A DNA stretch of 64,000 nt from positions 622,223 through 686,222 of the forward strand of contig NZ_MTBQ01000002.1 in assembly GCF_002153375.1 (NCBI RefSeq), in the 5' to 3' direction. The DNA comes from Oceanobacillus rekensis (GTDB lineage: Bacteria; Bacillota; Bacilli; Bacillales; Amphibacillaceae). A program made the translations under genes and the position numbers. Under the pieces are notes generated by a model that saw nothing but the letters and a program-made list of their open reading frames with translations, made no database searches and was not told the origin of the DNA. This document shows, one piece after another, positions 43,395 through 52,090 of the stretch. Every line of letters begins with the position of its first letter. The stretch's first letter is position 1.

Positions 43395-44102
43395 TTATTT
43401 TATGACGGCATCTAAAGCAATTTCCATCATTTCATTAAAAGTTGTTTGGCGTTCTTCGGCTGTTGTTTCTTCACCAGTAAGAATATGGTCGGAAACAGTT
43501 AGAACAGATAATGCCTGTCTTCCATATTTAGCTGCCAATGTATACAATGCCGTTGTTTCCATTTCGATTGCCAGTACTTGATATTTAGCAAGCAGTTCAT
43601 TGACTTCTTTTGCATTGTCGCGATAGAATGCATCACTTGTAAATACATTACCGACACGTAGGTTAAGCCCTTTATTCATCCCAGCCTCATATGCATTTCT
43701 CAATAGCTCAAAGTCGGCGATTGGAGCATAATCAATACCATTGAAAATTAATTGGTTTGTTTTTGAGTCGGTTGTCGCCCCTTGAGCTAATATGACGTCA
43801 CGTACCTTGACATCTTTCTGAATGGCACCACATGTTCCGACACGTAATAGTTTTTTTACATCATAGCTTTGTATTAGTTCATTAACGTAGATGGAGATGG
43901 AAGGCACGCCCATACCTGTTCCTTGTACAGAAATACGTTCACCTTTGTATGTACCAGTATAGCCATACATGCCACGAACTTCATTATAAAGTTTTGCATC
44001 CTCCAGATAAGTTTCCGCGATAAATTTTGCGCGAAGCGGATCCCCGGGTAAAAGAATCTTATCAGCAATCTCACCTTGTTTAGCACCAATATGAACACTC
44101 AT
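43395..44102 (-). CDS. deoD: Purine nucleoside phosphorylase, DeoD type
   Basis: A 235-aa enzyme that cleaves purine (deoxy)ribonucleosides with phosphate for nucleoside salvage. It begins [30 protein letters not shown], of which GDPLRAK binds phosphate. It continues with [21 protein letters not shown] (about residue 180) and [17 protein letters not shown] with the catalytic Asp. The hexameric DeoD type is clear from length. The start ATG follows AAGGAGGAAATTAA. It is monocistronic. Confidence 0.95.
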   Translation of the reverse strand: MSVHIGAKQGEIADKILLPGDPLRAKFIAETYLEDAKLYNEVRGMYGYTGTYKGERISVQGTGMGVPSISIYVNELIQSYDVKKLLRVGTCGAIQKDVKVRDVILAQGATTDSKTNQLIFNGIDYAPIADFELLRNAYEAGMNKGLNLRVGNVFTSDAFYRDNAKEVNELLAKYQVLAIEMETTALYTLAAKYGRQALSVLTVSDHILTGEETTAEERQTTFNEMMEIALDAVIK

Positions 44103-44204
44103 TTAATTTCCTCCTTATTTCTTGAAGTAACTTTATTAAAGGCTTTTCCCTAAAAGTTTCTGACTAGTGTTGCTCACTATTCCACCGAGGAGATTAGTTG
44201 TTTA

Positions 44205-44478
44205 TGCTACAAAATATATAAAACTACGATGTAACTTCAGGTTTAAAATACAAGATGACTGCTAATGCTGCCGTCCGGATCGCTCTGGTGGAAGTGCAGC
44301 TTAGGGCACGGCCTCAGCCTCCTCGAAAAAATCACTCTGCGGGGGCATCGGACACGTTTAATTTCTGCCAGGAGTCACCGCCCAGAGTGGTTCCCGAAGT
44401 TACTTATCCTATGTCGCAGTTTATCTGAAAGCAACAATTCTTTTCGGTGGGACGAGTAACCGCAGTCCGGAACATTGC
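44205..44478. repeat. Dispersed intergenic repeat, family A (copy 4) with core motif
   Basis: CTGCCGTCCGGATCGCTCTG (44268 on), GGCACGGCCTCAGCCTCC, GGAGTCACCGCCCAGAGTGG and TGTCGCAGTTTATCTGAAA follow the order of the copies at 31171 and 61036. At 44452-44476, TTTTCGGTGGGACGAGTAAC and CGCAGTCC add the core that is otherwise seen in families B and C. It lies in the divergent gap between deoD and ptsH. Confidence 0.72.
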
Positions 44479-44677
44479 AAAAGTAACCTTTTAAAATAAA
44501 GTTATCATAACAGGGTGTTAAAGACAAATTTCCGTTAAAATCGGTGTTTTTTGCTTTATAACTTTCATAATATCCTGTAATTGTATATAATAAACGTAGG
44601 TTTATGTGAACCAATTAACAGGAATGGTTTAATGAATAAACAAACAAGGACAAATAGATATGGAAGGATGAGATAAA

Positions 44678-44941
44678 ATGAAAACACAAACTTTTACTAT
44701 TACAGCGGAAACAGGGGTCCATGCAAGACCTGCAACACTACTCGTTAATAAAGCGGGCCAATATAATTCTGAGGTAGAGTTATCTTATAGCGGAAAAAAA
44801 GTTAACTTAAAATCTATCATGGGTGTTATGTCTCTTGGAATTCCTAAAGGTGCTGAAATCGAAGTATCTGCTGAAGGTAATGATGAAGAGGAAGCATTGA
44901 ATGGTGTTAAAGAAGTTATTAAAGAACATTTAGGCGAGTAA
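44678..44941 (+). CDS. ptsH: Phosphocarrier protein HPr
   Basis: An 87-aa HPr. His15 in [13 protein letters not shown] is the PEP-dependent phosphorylation site, and Ser46 in [15 protein letters not shown] is the site used by HPr kinase for catabolite control. Having His15 makes it HPr and not Crh. It is followed at once by a terminator, with no ptsI (enzyme I) gene behind it, so it is a single-gene unit. ATG follows GGAAGGATGAGATAAA. A TATAAT box is visible at 44586-44591, although its -35 is poor. Confidence 0.94.
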   Translation: MKTQTFTITAETGVHARPATLLVNKAGQYNSEVELSYSGKKVNLKSIMGVMSLGIPKGAEIEVSAEGNDEEEALNGVKEVIKEHLGE

Positions 44942-44946
44942 GTATG

Positions 44947-44977
44947 AAGCTAGGGAATTGCTCCCTAGCTTTTTTTC
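44947..44977 (+). terminator. ptsH terminator
   Basis: AAGCTAGGGA pairs with TCCCTAGCTT, followed by T residues. Confidence 0.9.
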
Positions 44978-44982
44978 ACCGG

Positions 44983-45067
44983 CAGTTAAGGAGGAAAAAA
45001 TATTTTCTTATTGCATAAGTGAACCTAGGGTCGTCACTTAACAGCTTAGTATAACCTTAGTTTTCTA
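44983..45067 (-). repeat. Element D, copy 2 (same as the NSS leader)
   Basis: Read on the minus strand, TTAGAAAACTAAGG, AAGTGACGACC, CACTTATGCA and TAAGAAA occur in the same order and spacing as in the leader at 20964-21051. By eye, about 58 of 70 aligned bases agree without gaps. It begins at the kapB stop codon (TAG is its second to fourth base) and so forms the 3' end of the kapB transcript. Confidence 0.75.
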
Positions 45068-45454
45068 ATAAAATTTATGATAGTAATTTTCTTCTAAACC
45101 ATTCAGTTTTAACAGTGATTGACGGTTGAATTCACTATCCACCAAAGCTATTTTCTCTTTGTAATCTTCAACAGCCTTTTTCAGTGATTCTCCATAAGCA
45201 GGAATTTCAGCTTCGAAAGGGTGTACTGCTGCTTTTTTGACATTCATTTTTTCATGGAACGCAAGTGCTTTACGTTCATGGAAAAAGACATCTTCATGTT
45301 TTCCGTAGTTATGAAGATCTCCTTGAAGCGGATGTTTTATAACTGCTAGCACCTCAATTAGATAATTTGCACCACGATCCTCTTTTACTTCACCAATGTA
45401 TGTACCAGAATTATAATGTGCTTTGACAATATCTGTACTTTTAACTTCCGCCAT
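45065..45454 (-). CDS. kapB: Kinase-associated protein KapB
   Basis: A 129-aa protein matching KapB, which in B. subtilis affects the KinB branch of the sporulation phosphorelay. Landmarks are VKAHYNSGTYIGEVKEDRG, YLIEVLAVIKHPLQGDLH and EDVFFHERKALAFHEK. Despite its historic name (kinase-associated lipoprotein B) there is no lipobox here. The start ATG follows TAGGGAGAGTGATAAA. Its stop codon is inside element D. KinB is not in the window. Confidence 0.87.
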   Translation of the reverse strand: MAEVKSTDIVKAHYNSGTYIGEVKEDRGANYLIEVLAVIKHPLQGDLHNYGKHEDVFFHERKALAFHEKMNVKKAAVHPFEAEIPAYGESLKKAVEDYKEKIALVDSEFNRQSLLKLNGLEENYYHKFY

Positions 45455-45571
45455 TTTATCACTCTCCCTAAATATATTGTGCCAAAGATGTAACAGTTTA
45501 GCGAATATTTGATCCTGAGGTATTGGTTACATTGAGAAATTTGGTATAATAGGTAAAGAAGGGTGTGAGGA

Positions 45572-45772
45572 ATGATGATGCCATTTCTTTATTTTCCGGA
45601 AGATAAAGCAGAATATATACCAGCTGTCATCACACTGGCTATTTTTATAATCTTGGCAGTAATTGCGATGTATTTTATGATAAAAAAGTCAACAAAAGAT
45701 GAAGAAAATTTTAAAGAAAAATACAATCAGCAGTTGGAAAATGCCAGTAACAAAGATAAGTCAAATTACTAA
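45572..45772 (+). CDS. Small single-span membrane protein
   Basis: 66 residues: a short hydrophilic N-terminus, one transmembrane helix (about residues 17-38, IPAVITLAIFIILAVIAMYF) and a charged, lysine-rich tail. The function is unknown. ATGATGATG follows GTGTGAGGA, and TATAAT at 45545-45550 may be its -10. A hairpin follows the stop. It is probably a real gene because of its signals and topology. Confidence 0.65.
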   Translation: MMMPFLYFPEDKAEYIPAVITLAIFIILAVIAMYFMIKKSTKDEENFKEKYNQQLENASNKDKSNY

Positions 45773-45777
45773 ACCAA

Positions 45778-45812
45778 GTCTCCTTATTCTGAAAAGATGA
45801 GGGGCTTTTTTT
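45778..45812 (+). terminator. Terminator of the small membrane gene
   Basis: An imperfect stem, AGTCTCCTTAT with AAGATGAGGGGCT, followed by seven T. Confidence 0.65.
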
Positions 45813-45872
45813 GTTTAGTTTACTGCTTAAATGCAGATACTGAATAGAAAGAATGCAAAAGGAGATCATGTT

Positions 45873-46448
45873 ATGCGGTTTATATTTTTATTTACCCTAT
45901 TGGTTCTTACAGCCTGCCAGTCAGACAATCCGACTACACAAGTAGTGGAAATGTACAATAGTTCAGGTGATATGGTAGGAAATGCAACATTGAATGAAAG
46001 CGAAGATGGGGTTGGAATAGAACTTAAATTGGAAGGGCTTGAACCCGGATTTCATGGAATACATGTCCATGAATTTCCTAAATGTGAAGGACCAGAATTT
46101 ACAACTGCAGGTAACCATTATAATCCGGAAGGGAAAGAACACGGGTTGATGCACCCAGAAGGGCCACACATCGGTGACTTACCAAATATTGAAGCGGATG
46201 CTGGTGGTCTCGTAGAAGCAGAATTGATGCTTGCAGGTGCAACTTTACTGGATGGTAAAAACTCACTTTTAAATGAAGATGGTACGTCTTTAGTTGTTCA
46301 CGAAGGGCAAGATGATGGTGTCAGCCAGCCGAGTGGAGAATCAGGAGTTCGAATACTTTGCGGTGAAATAAAGAAGGACAAGGACAGCGAAGAATCAGAG
46401 GAATCACCAACAGACCCAACCGAATCGAATGAGGAGCAGAAAGAGTAG
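45873..46448 (+). CDS. sodC: Cu/Zn superoxide dismutase family lipoprotein
   Basis: A 191-aa lipoprotein: signal FIFLFTLLVLTAC (lipobox LTAC, Cys13) and a SodC domain. The copper and zinc ligands all appear: FHGIHVHEF (two His), GNHYNP (bridging His), HGLMHPE and PHIGDLPN (zinc His and Asp) and SLVVHEG (His), with Arg in GVRILCG. Thus a catalytic enzyme is plausible, unlike B. subtilis YojM, which is reported to lack a copper ligand. The tail after residue 165 is acidic and Ser/Glu rich. I choose ATG 45873 after AAAAGGAGAT; an upstream ATG at 45831 has no site. Confidence 0.88.
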   Translation: MRFIFLFTLLVLTACQSDNPTTQVVEMYNSSGDMVGNATLNESEDGVGIELKLEGLEPGFHGIHVHEFPKCEGPEFTTAGNHYNPEGKEHGLMHPEGPHIGDLPNIEADAGGLVEAELMLAGATLLDGKNSLLNEDGTSLVVHEGQDDGVSQPSGESGVRILCGEIKKDKDSEESEESPTDPTESNEEQKE

Positions 46449-46539
46449 CGGTCGTATCATAAGAGAATAATTAAATGCATGCTACGTGGCTGGCTTGTTC
46501 AACTATGAAGGCGTGATAGATTTAGTATTCGTTATTTTA

Positions 46540-46584
46540 TTACACCAAAGAGCACTGCATTATGCAGTGCTCTTTGGTGTAATA
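46540..46584. terminator. Bidirectional terminator, sodC / patB
   Basis: A 20-bp near-perfect stem, ACACCAAAGAGCACTGCAT and its complement, between convergent genes. Confidence 0.92.
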
Positions 46585-46608
46585 AATTATTTTTGTATGT
46601 TTAAATAA

Positions 46609-47781
46609 TCAAAGTGCCTTTACCGCTTTAATAATGCGCTCCACGCCTTCTTCTAATGTGGCCCGTGGGCAGGCGATATTGATTCGCATGTGTTTGTCGC
46701 CCTCGTCTCCGTAAGAAACGCCAGCATTGAGACCGACTCTTGCCTTTTCTATCATGAATTTATTCAATTCTTTATTATTCATACCAAGTTCACTGCAATC
46801 AACCCAAAGTAAGTATGTTCCTTCAGGCTGAACAACTTTCAACTGTGGGATATGTTTATCAAACATTTCCGTTACGTAGTCGGTGTGACTTTTAAGTAAT
46901 GCTACCAGTTCATCAAGCCATGCCTCACCGTGTGTATAAGCTGCTTCGAGTGCTGTATTCCCCATAGTGTTCAACATATTATGCAATCCTTGCTTACTGA
47001 ATGTTGCTTCAAGTTTTTTTCTCTTGTCCTTATCGGTTGTTATTACATAGGAAGCATCCAGCCCAGCGAGATTAAACGTTTTGGATGGTGCCATACATGT
47101 AATGGTTTGATCAGCAATTTCTTCAGAAAGGGATGCAATTGGAATATGTCGTTCCCCTGGAAATACGAGGTCACTATGAATTTCGTCGGCAATAATCATC
47201 ACATTGTATTTCAGGCAAAGTTTTGCCATCTTTTCTAATTCTTCCTTTTTCCAAACTCGGCCGACAGGATTATGTGGTGAGCATAGAATAAAGGCCTTCA
47301 CACCACTTTTTAATTTCTTCTCGAAGTCATCGAAATCAATCGTATAATAATTATCCTTATTTATAAGCGGATTCTTAACTACAACCCTGTCATGTTCGGT
47401 AATCACACTGTAGAACGGTGTGTAAACAGGTGTTTGAATGAGTATCTTATCATTCGGTTCAGTAAAAGCTTGTACAGCCATATGCAGGCTTGTTACGACG
47501 CCAGGACTATAGGATAACCATGTTTTGTCGATTTTCCACCCATGCCGTTTCTGCAACCATTTAATAATTGAGTCAGACACATCATCATCGATAACGGTAT
47601 ATCCATAAATTCCATGCTGTGCACGTCTTACCAATGCATCATTAACTTCATCAGGTGCCTTAAAATCCATATCTGCAACCCACATTGGTAGAACATCGTC
47701 AGACTGGAAGACTTCCTTAAGCATATCCCACTTAACGGATCTCGTGTTTCTGCGTTCAAATAATTCATCAAATATACCCAT
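46609..47781 (-). CDS. patB: Cystathionine beta-lyase / MalY-PatB family
   Basis: A 390-aa PLP enzyme of the MalY/PatB group: DVLPMWVADMDFKAPDEV, QHGIYGYTV, SPGVVTSLHMAVQAFT, SPHNPVGRVWKKEEL, ADEIHSDLVFPG and the Schiff-base Lys in APSKTFNLAGLD. It cleaves cystathionine or cysteine-like C-S substrates, giving homocysteine or sulfide plus pyruvate. I start at 47781 (MGIFDELFERR), six bases after AGGAGGC; a longer frame from 47802 includes the ribosome binding site. patB neighbours kapB and pgi in B. subtilis also. Confidence 0.92.
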   Translation of the reverse strand: MGIFDELFERRNTRSVKWDMLKEVFQSDDVLPMWVADMDFKAPDEVNDALVRRAQHGIYGYTVIDDDVSDSIIKWLQKRHGWKIDKTWLSYSPGVVTSLHMAVQAFTEPNDKILIQTPVYTPFYSVITEHDRVVVKNPLINKDNYYTIDFDDFEKKLKSGVKAFILCSPHNPVGRVWKKEELEKMAKLCLKYNVMIIADEIHSDLVFPGERHIPIASLSEEIADQTITCMAPSKTFNLAGLDASYVITTDKDKRKKLEATFSKQGLHNMLNTMGNTALEAAYTHGEAWLDELVALLKSHTDYVTEMFDKHIPQLKVVQPEGTYLLWVDCSELGMNNKELNKFMIEKARVGLNAGVSYGDEGDKHMRINIACPRATLEEGVERIIKAVKAL

Positions 47782-47831
47782 CATCTGCCTCCTAATATTC
47801 AAGTAATGCTATTATACCAAAGAAAAATGTC

Positions 47832-47863
47832 AAAAAAAAAGCAAAGCGTCTAAACGCTTTGCC
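47832..47863 (-). terminator. pgi terminator
   Basis: On the minus strand, GCAAAGCGTTTAGACGCTTT is a hairpin followed by a run of T. Confidence 0.85.
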
Positions 47864-47941
47864 TACAGGGGGAATACGAGAAAGTCTTACACTCATAGTA
47901 TTACCCCGTGTTGAGAAATATAAACATTCTTTTTAATTTTT

Positions 47942-49288
47942 TTAAAGGCGTTTTTCTAATTCTTCTTTTTCATTTTCAAAGCCAGGTTTCCCTAAGAGTG
48001 CAAACATATTTGTTTTGTATGCTTCAACACCTGGCTGGTCAAATGGATTTACACCAAGCAAGTAACCGCTGATGGCACAAGCTTTTTCAAAGAAGTAAAC
48101 CATATAACCAAACGTATATGCATCAAGTGCAGGCAACTCGACGATTAAGTTTGGAACATCACCATCTGTATGTGCAAGCATCGTACCTTGGAATGCTTTG
48201 TCATTGATTTCGTGAATTGTTTTTCCAGCAAGGTAGTTTAAGCCATCGGAATTATTTTCTTCTGCTTCCAATGTCATCTCTTTTTTCGATGTGTTCACAT
48301 GAAGAACCGTTTCGAAAATATTTCTGCGACCTTCCTGAATATATTGTCCCAATGAATGAAGGTCAGTTGTGAAATTGGCAGAAGAAGGGTAGATTGCTTT
48401 TTGATCCTTTCCTTCACTTTCACCAAATAACTGTTTCCACCATTCAGAGAAATATTGCAAGCTTGGCTCATAATTGATCAGGAGCTCAGTCACTTTCCCT
48501 TTGTTATATAAAACATTTCTTACTGCAGCGTATTGATATGCTGGGTTTTTTTCAAGGGATGGTTCAGCGAAATCATTCATCGCATCTTTAGCGCCTTGCA
48601 TCATATCATCAATCGAAATACCACTTACTGCAATCGGAAGTAGTCCAACAGCCGTCAGAACAGAATAACGTCCACCAACATCATCTGGAATAACAAATGA
48701 TTCATAGCCAGCTTCGTCTGCAGATGTTTTCAATGCACCTTTTGCCTTATCCGTTGTTGCATAAATACGACCTTTTGCTTCATCTGTGCCGTATTTTTCT
48801 TCTAGGTACTTTTTGAAAATACGGAAGGCAACTGCTGGTTCTGTAGTTGTACCACTTTTTGATATAACATTAATAGAGAAATCTCGGTCCTTTAGCACAT
48901 CGAAAAGCTCGCTCATATATGTAGAGCTTAAATGATGACCGACAAAAATGATTTGTGGTGCATTCCGTTCTTCTTTAGAAAGCAGGTTTTGGAAGGAATG
49001 GTTCAGCATTTCAAGTGCTGCACGGGCACCTAGATAGGAACCACCAATTCCAATTACAAGCAAGATATCGGAATCATTTCTAATCTTTTCAGCGCTTGCT
49101 TTAATTCGCGCATATTCTTCTTTGTCATAGTTTTCAGGTAAGTCAACCCAACCGAGGAAATCACTACCGGCACCAGTTTTTTCGTGAATCATTTGGTGAG
49201 CCGCTTCAACGAAGGGGCTTAAGTTCTTAACTTCCTGCTCATCAAAGAATTTCAGAGCTTTATCATACGTAAATGAAACATGTGTCAT
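47942..49288 (-). CDS. pgi: Glucose-6-phosphate isomerase
   Basis: A 448-aa Pgi interconverting glucose-6-phosphate and fructose-6-phosphate. Signatures include [53 protein letters not shown], the catalytic ESEGK ([17 protein letters not shown]) and [18 protein letters not shown]. The length is typical of Gram-positive Pgi. Start ATG follows TAAGGAGGATAACA. It is monocistronic, in the conserved yug neighbourhood. Confidence 0.96.
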   Translation of the reverse strand: MTHVSFTYDKALKFFDEQEVKNLSPFVEAAHQMIHEKTGAGSDFLGWVDLPENYDKEEYARIKASAEKIRNDSDILLVIGIGGSYLGARAALEMLNHSFQNLLSKEERNAPQIIFVGHHLSSTYMSELFDVLKDRDFSINVISKSGTTTEPAVAFRIFKKYLEEKYGTDEAKGRIYATTDKAKGALKTSADEAGYESFVIPDDVGGRYSVLTAVGLLPIAVSGISIDDMMQGAKDAMNDFAEPSLEKNPAYQYAAVRNVLYNKGKVTELLINYEPSLQYFSEWWKQLFGESEGKDQKAIYPSSANFTTDLHSLGQYIQEGRRNIFETVLHVNTSKKEMTLEAEENNSDGLNYLAGKTIHEINDKAFQGTMLAHTDGDVPNLIVELPALDAYTFGYMVYFFEKACAISGYLLGVNPFDQPGVEAYKTNMFALLGKPGFENEKEELEKRL

Positions 49289-49406
49289 TGTTATCCTCCT
49301 TATATGTACAGTAATAATACATTTTAACTTTAATCTATTAGTATTGTGAAATCAAGAACAAAGCAAGTAGATTTTCTAACTTTTTAGATAAAGGTCGATA
49401 AATGCA

Positions 49407-49463
49407 AAAAAAAGAGGCATACGTGGCAGATAATAACTTATCTACTGCGTATGCCTCTTTTTC
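49407..49463 (-). terminator. yugI terminator
   Basis: AAAAAGAGGCATACG pairs with CGTATGCCTCTTTTT, with an inner GCAGATAA/TTATCT extension. Confidence 0.85.
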
Positions 49464-49508
49464 AATACAGAAGAAAAAGGTCACTAACCTAGCATTGCTT
49501 TTGGTTTT

Positions 49509-49883
49509 TTATTTTTTCTCTGATTGATCGATCCACTCTTGAAGTTTGTCCTTCAATGTGTTGAAACCAGATGTATCATTGTCCTGTTGGTATGCAGGTT
49601 GTGATTTTTTTGCTCTAGGTGCTGCTGGTTTCTTTGGTGCTTCTTCTGTTGCACGAATGGATAGGGATACTTTATTTCGTGCTTCATCAACGTTCATAAC
49701 TTTTACTTTAACGTCGTCCCCTACTGATAAATGCTCATTGATATCTTTAACATATCCATGTGTGATTTCTGAGATGTGAACTAATCCTTGATTTTCATCG
49801 TCTAAAGCAACGAATGCACCGTATGGTTGAATTCCTGTTACTTTACCGTCTATTATCTGACCAGCCTCAAATTTGTTAGTCAT
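49509..49883 (-). CDS. yugI: S1 RNA-binding domain protein YugI (general stress protein 13)
   Basis: About 124 aa. A single S1 domain (residues 2-75) has GQIIDGKVTGIQPYGAFVAL, GLVHISEITHGYVKD and VKVMNVDEARNKVSLSIR. It is followed by a basic Pro/Ala/Lys linker and a short helical tail. In B. subtilis the homologue is a ribosome-associated general stress protein. ATG at 49883 follows TAGGAGTTGTTCAGC; a TTG at 49892 is inside that site. Confidence 0.9.
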   Translation of the reverse strand: MTNKFEAGQIIDGKVTGIQPYGAFVALDDENQGLVHISEITHGYVKDINEHLSVGDDVKVKVMNVDEARNKVSLSIRATEEAPKKPAAPRAKKSQPAYQQDNDTSGFNTLKDKLQEWIDQSEKK

Positions 49884-49986
49884 GCTGAACAACTCCTATA
49901 CCTATATTCAATTCTTTATACACAATATATTATTATAGCACAGTTAATCGTTTCTAGCAAATTATTAAAAAAACAGGAAGGGGAGG

Positions 49987-50985
49987 TTACCAATGAGTTA
50001 AAGAGATTAGGGTATCATCTTTTGTTAAAATTCGTTCTGCATCTGGATGGATAAAATAGTCATCACTATTTTTAAAACCGAGTACCAGATATCCTTTCAA
50101 ATACATTTGCCTCAACACTTCATGATAAGGTTGTTCTTCAAGTTCTATTGGAAGTTTTAGATGGGCAAATTGTTGTTGCCGCAAAATTTGGATAATATCT
50201 TCAAAGGGTGTAGCCATTTTAACATTGGAAATTTCATGAAAAAATAGTCCACTCATAAAATCATTGGACCGGATAATTGTCGTTGCACCTGCCCGTATCG
50301 CGTTTTCAATCTGAATTTTAGACAGAATTTCCGCTACAATCGGTACTTCATTATTATTCCCCCGAACAGCAATTGTAGTAAGTATCGTATAATTATCTGA
50401 TTGCCGTTCATTTTTACCTATATCAGCACTAATTAGAACCCGATTGGCATTTGCTATATTAGCTTTCATCAATACACTATCCTCGGTCGCATCCCCATGA
50501 ATAAAATGGACAGGATATTCCTGGAAAGTTATATGGTGTAACGACTTGTCAATCAATACAATCCGGGTGCTTGGGTACTTTTCGTCGACGATACGGATTA
50601 GTTGTCTTGTCCGTTCATTCCATCCGATAAAAATATAGTGGTTCATACCTTTGAAAGGAAGTTTTCCATTTTCAAGATCCTGTTCGCGTTTTACGGTAGC
50701 AGTCGACAAGGAAGTAATATAAAACGCAAGTAAACCACCACCAGTTAGAATCAATAAAATGGCAATGATTCTACCTATAGGTGTTAATGGAACTAAATCA
50801 CCATAACCAACCGTTGCCCCTGTAACAAAAGCCCACCAAATACCATCAAACAAAGTAGGGAATTGTATGGGCTCTGCTATATGCATGAGAAAGCCAAACA
50901 AACACATCACGAAAAAAATAGTAATTAACAGTTTAAGTGCAATTGGAATACGAAAATAAATCTGTTTAAAAAAACGCATATACAT
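49987..50985 (-). CDS. yugO: Potassium channel YugO
   Basis: A 332-aa two-helix K+ channel. The first helix (about residues 15-35), pore loop with the selectivity filter TVGYGD (about 61-66) and the second helix are followed by a RCK/TrkA-N domain (HYIFIGWNERTRQLIRIVDE, IHGDATEDSVLMKANI) and a TrkA-C-like end. In B. subtilis, YugO releases K+ for biofilm signalling. ATG follows AAGGTGAAGTT. It is between yugI and a thioredoxin-like gene. Confidence 0.92.
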   Translation of the reverse strand: MYMRFFKQIYFRIPIALKLLITIFFVMCLFGFLMHIAEPIQFPTLFDGIWWAFVTGATVGYGDLVPLTPIGRIIAILLILTGGGLLAFYITSLSTATVKREQDLENGKLPFKGMNHYIFIGWNERTRQLIRIVDEKYPSTRIVLIDKSLHHITFQEYPVHFIHGDATEDSVLMKANIANANRVLISADIGKNERQSDNYTILTTIAVRGNNNEVPIVAEILSKIQIENAIRAGATTIIRSNDFMSGLFFHEISNVKMATPFEDIIQILRQQQFAHLKLPIELEEQPYHEVLRQMYLKGYLVLGFKNSDDYFIHPDAERILTKDDTLISLTHW

Positions 50986-51171
50986 AACTTCACCTTGAGC
51001 TTAGTTAGATTTTTAGTTAGTATGCTCATCCGTGTAAAGAAGTATGCTGATTTTGAGGGATATCGCTTTTAAAATCATTAGAGATTTTTGTGTTGTTTTA
51101 GTTAAATAATCATATTGATTCAATTCTTTGAGTGATTTAAGAGTTTGATTTTTCACTTATTGAGACGCAAA

Positions 51172-51213
51172 AAAACGAGTATTGAATTGTATAACAATTT
51201 AATACTCGTTTTC
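51172..51213 (-). terminator. Terminator of the thioredoxin-like gene
   Basis: AAAACGAGTATT pairs with AATACTCGTTTT, with inner AATTGT/ACAATT pairs. Confidence 0.85.
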
Positions 51214-51230
51214 CACATTGATTCATAACA

Positions 51231-51782
51231 CTATTGTAATGTTTCTTTCAAACTGTCATAAACATCTGTCCAAAAGTCCGTGTGATCACGATAGGATTTT
51301 GTCATGAACATATGCATTTCATTCGATTTTTCCTTAAAGTCTTCTGCGTCCTGTGGTGGTAGTTTGCTGCGGGAGTCGTCAACAAATTTTTGGACTCTTT
51401 CTGCACGTGGCCCCCATTTGGCCACTTCATTTCCATTTTCGTCAATGAAAACAAAGATTGGGATAGAGCGGGCTTTACCATTTGTCAGGTACTGATCCAT
51501 TAATTCCAAGTTTTGATCGCGCAGGAGGATTCGTACTTGAATCTGTGCTGCTTCTGATAACTTCAGCAGTATAGGAAGATTTAACATGGCATCACCACAC
51601 CAGTCTTCCGTTAAAACAATTGCGCGAAGATTTCTATCACGCAATTGCTCGAAAAAGGCTTCGTCGTTAGGCAAGATAAAGTTATCGTAAATTTGTAAAG
51701 TATCTTCCTTATGCTTTTCCATTGATTCAATATAGAGATCTGGCTTCATACCTTTTTCAAACCAATCATTCAAACTCATCAT
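51231..51782 (-). CDS. Thioredoxin-like protein with a single active-site cysteine
   Basis: A 183-aa protein with a thioredoxin fold in the middle: AIVLTEDWCGDAMLNLPILL aligns with the WCxxC loop, but the motif is CGDA, so the resolving cysteine is lost. SIPIFVFIDENGNEVAKWGP supplies the cis-Pro strand. A helical tail follows. With one cysteine it could act as a monothiol or bacillithiol-linked enzyme, or be non-redox. No partner is adjacent. Start ATG follows AAGGAGTGAATGA. The family is common in Bacillaceae but not characterised, as far as I know. Confidence 0.82.
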   Translation of the reverse strand: MMSLNDWFEKGMKPDLYIESMEKHKEDTLQIYDNFILPNDEAFFEQLRDRNLRAIVLTEDWCGDAMLNLPILLKLSEAAQIQVRILLRDQNLELMDQYLTNGKARSIPIFVFIDENGNEVAKWGPRAERVQKFVDDSRSKLPPQDAEDFKEKSNEMHMFMTKSYRDHTDFWTDVYDSLKETLQ

Positions 51783-51800
51783 TCATTCACTCCTTAGAAG

Positions 51801-51967
51801 AGGATGTTCAAAAAGTCCGGTAAAAATGACACATCGAATTTCTCACGAATGCTTTCTTTTCCTGCGTGCGAGAACGTTTGCTCACGTATTAAAAGCATAC
51901 GTTCCGCTACCGGGAGCTACGCTACCTCGAACTTCTCGGTCCTTTTTACCCTCCTTTTTGAACACAC
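51801..51967. repeat. Dispersed intergenic repeat, family B (copy 3)
   Basis: Terminal inverted repeats GTTCAAAAAGTCCGGTAAAA (51805 on) and TTTTTACCCTCCTTTTTGAA (ending 51963) frame 167 bp. Inner blocks AATGACACATCGAATTTCT, CCTGCGTGCGAGAACGTTTG and CTCGAACTTCTCGGTCC match the copy at 24464. It sits in the divergent gap between the thioredoxin-like gene and the M42 peptidase. Confidence 0.8.
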
Positions 51968-52090
51968 ACTAGAATATAAACTTGTACTGAAAGTTTACCC
52001 ATTATTTAACATGGCGTAAACAAAAGTGCTCTTCAAGTGAAATTTTGCTATCATGAAATTAGATTATAAGTTTTCGAGGAGGTACAGTGG

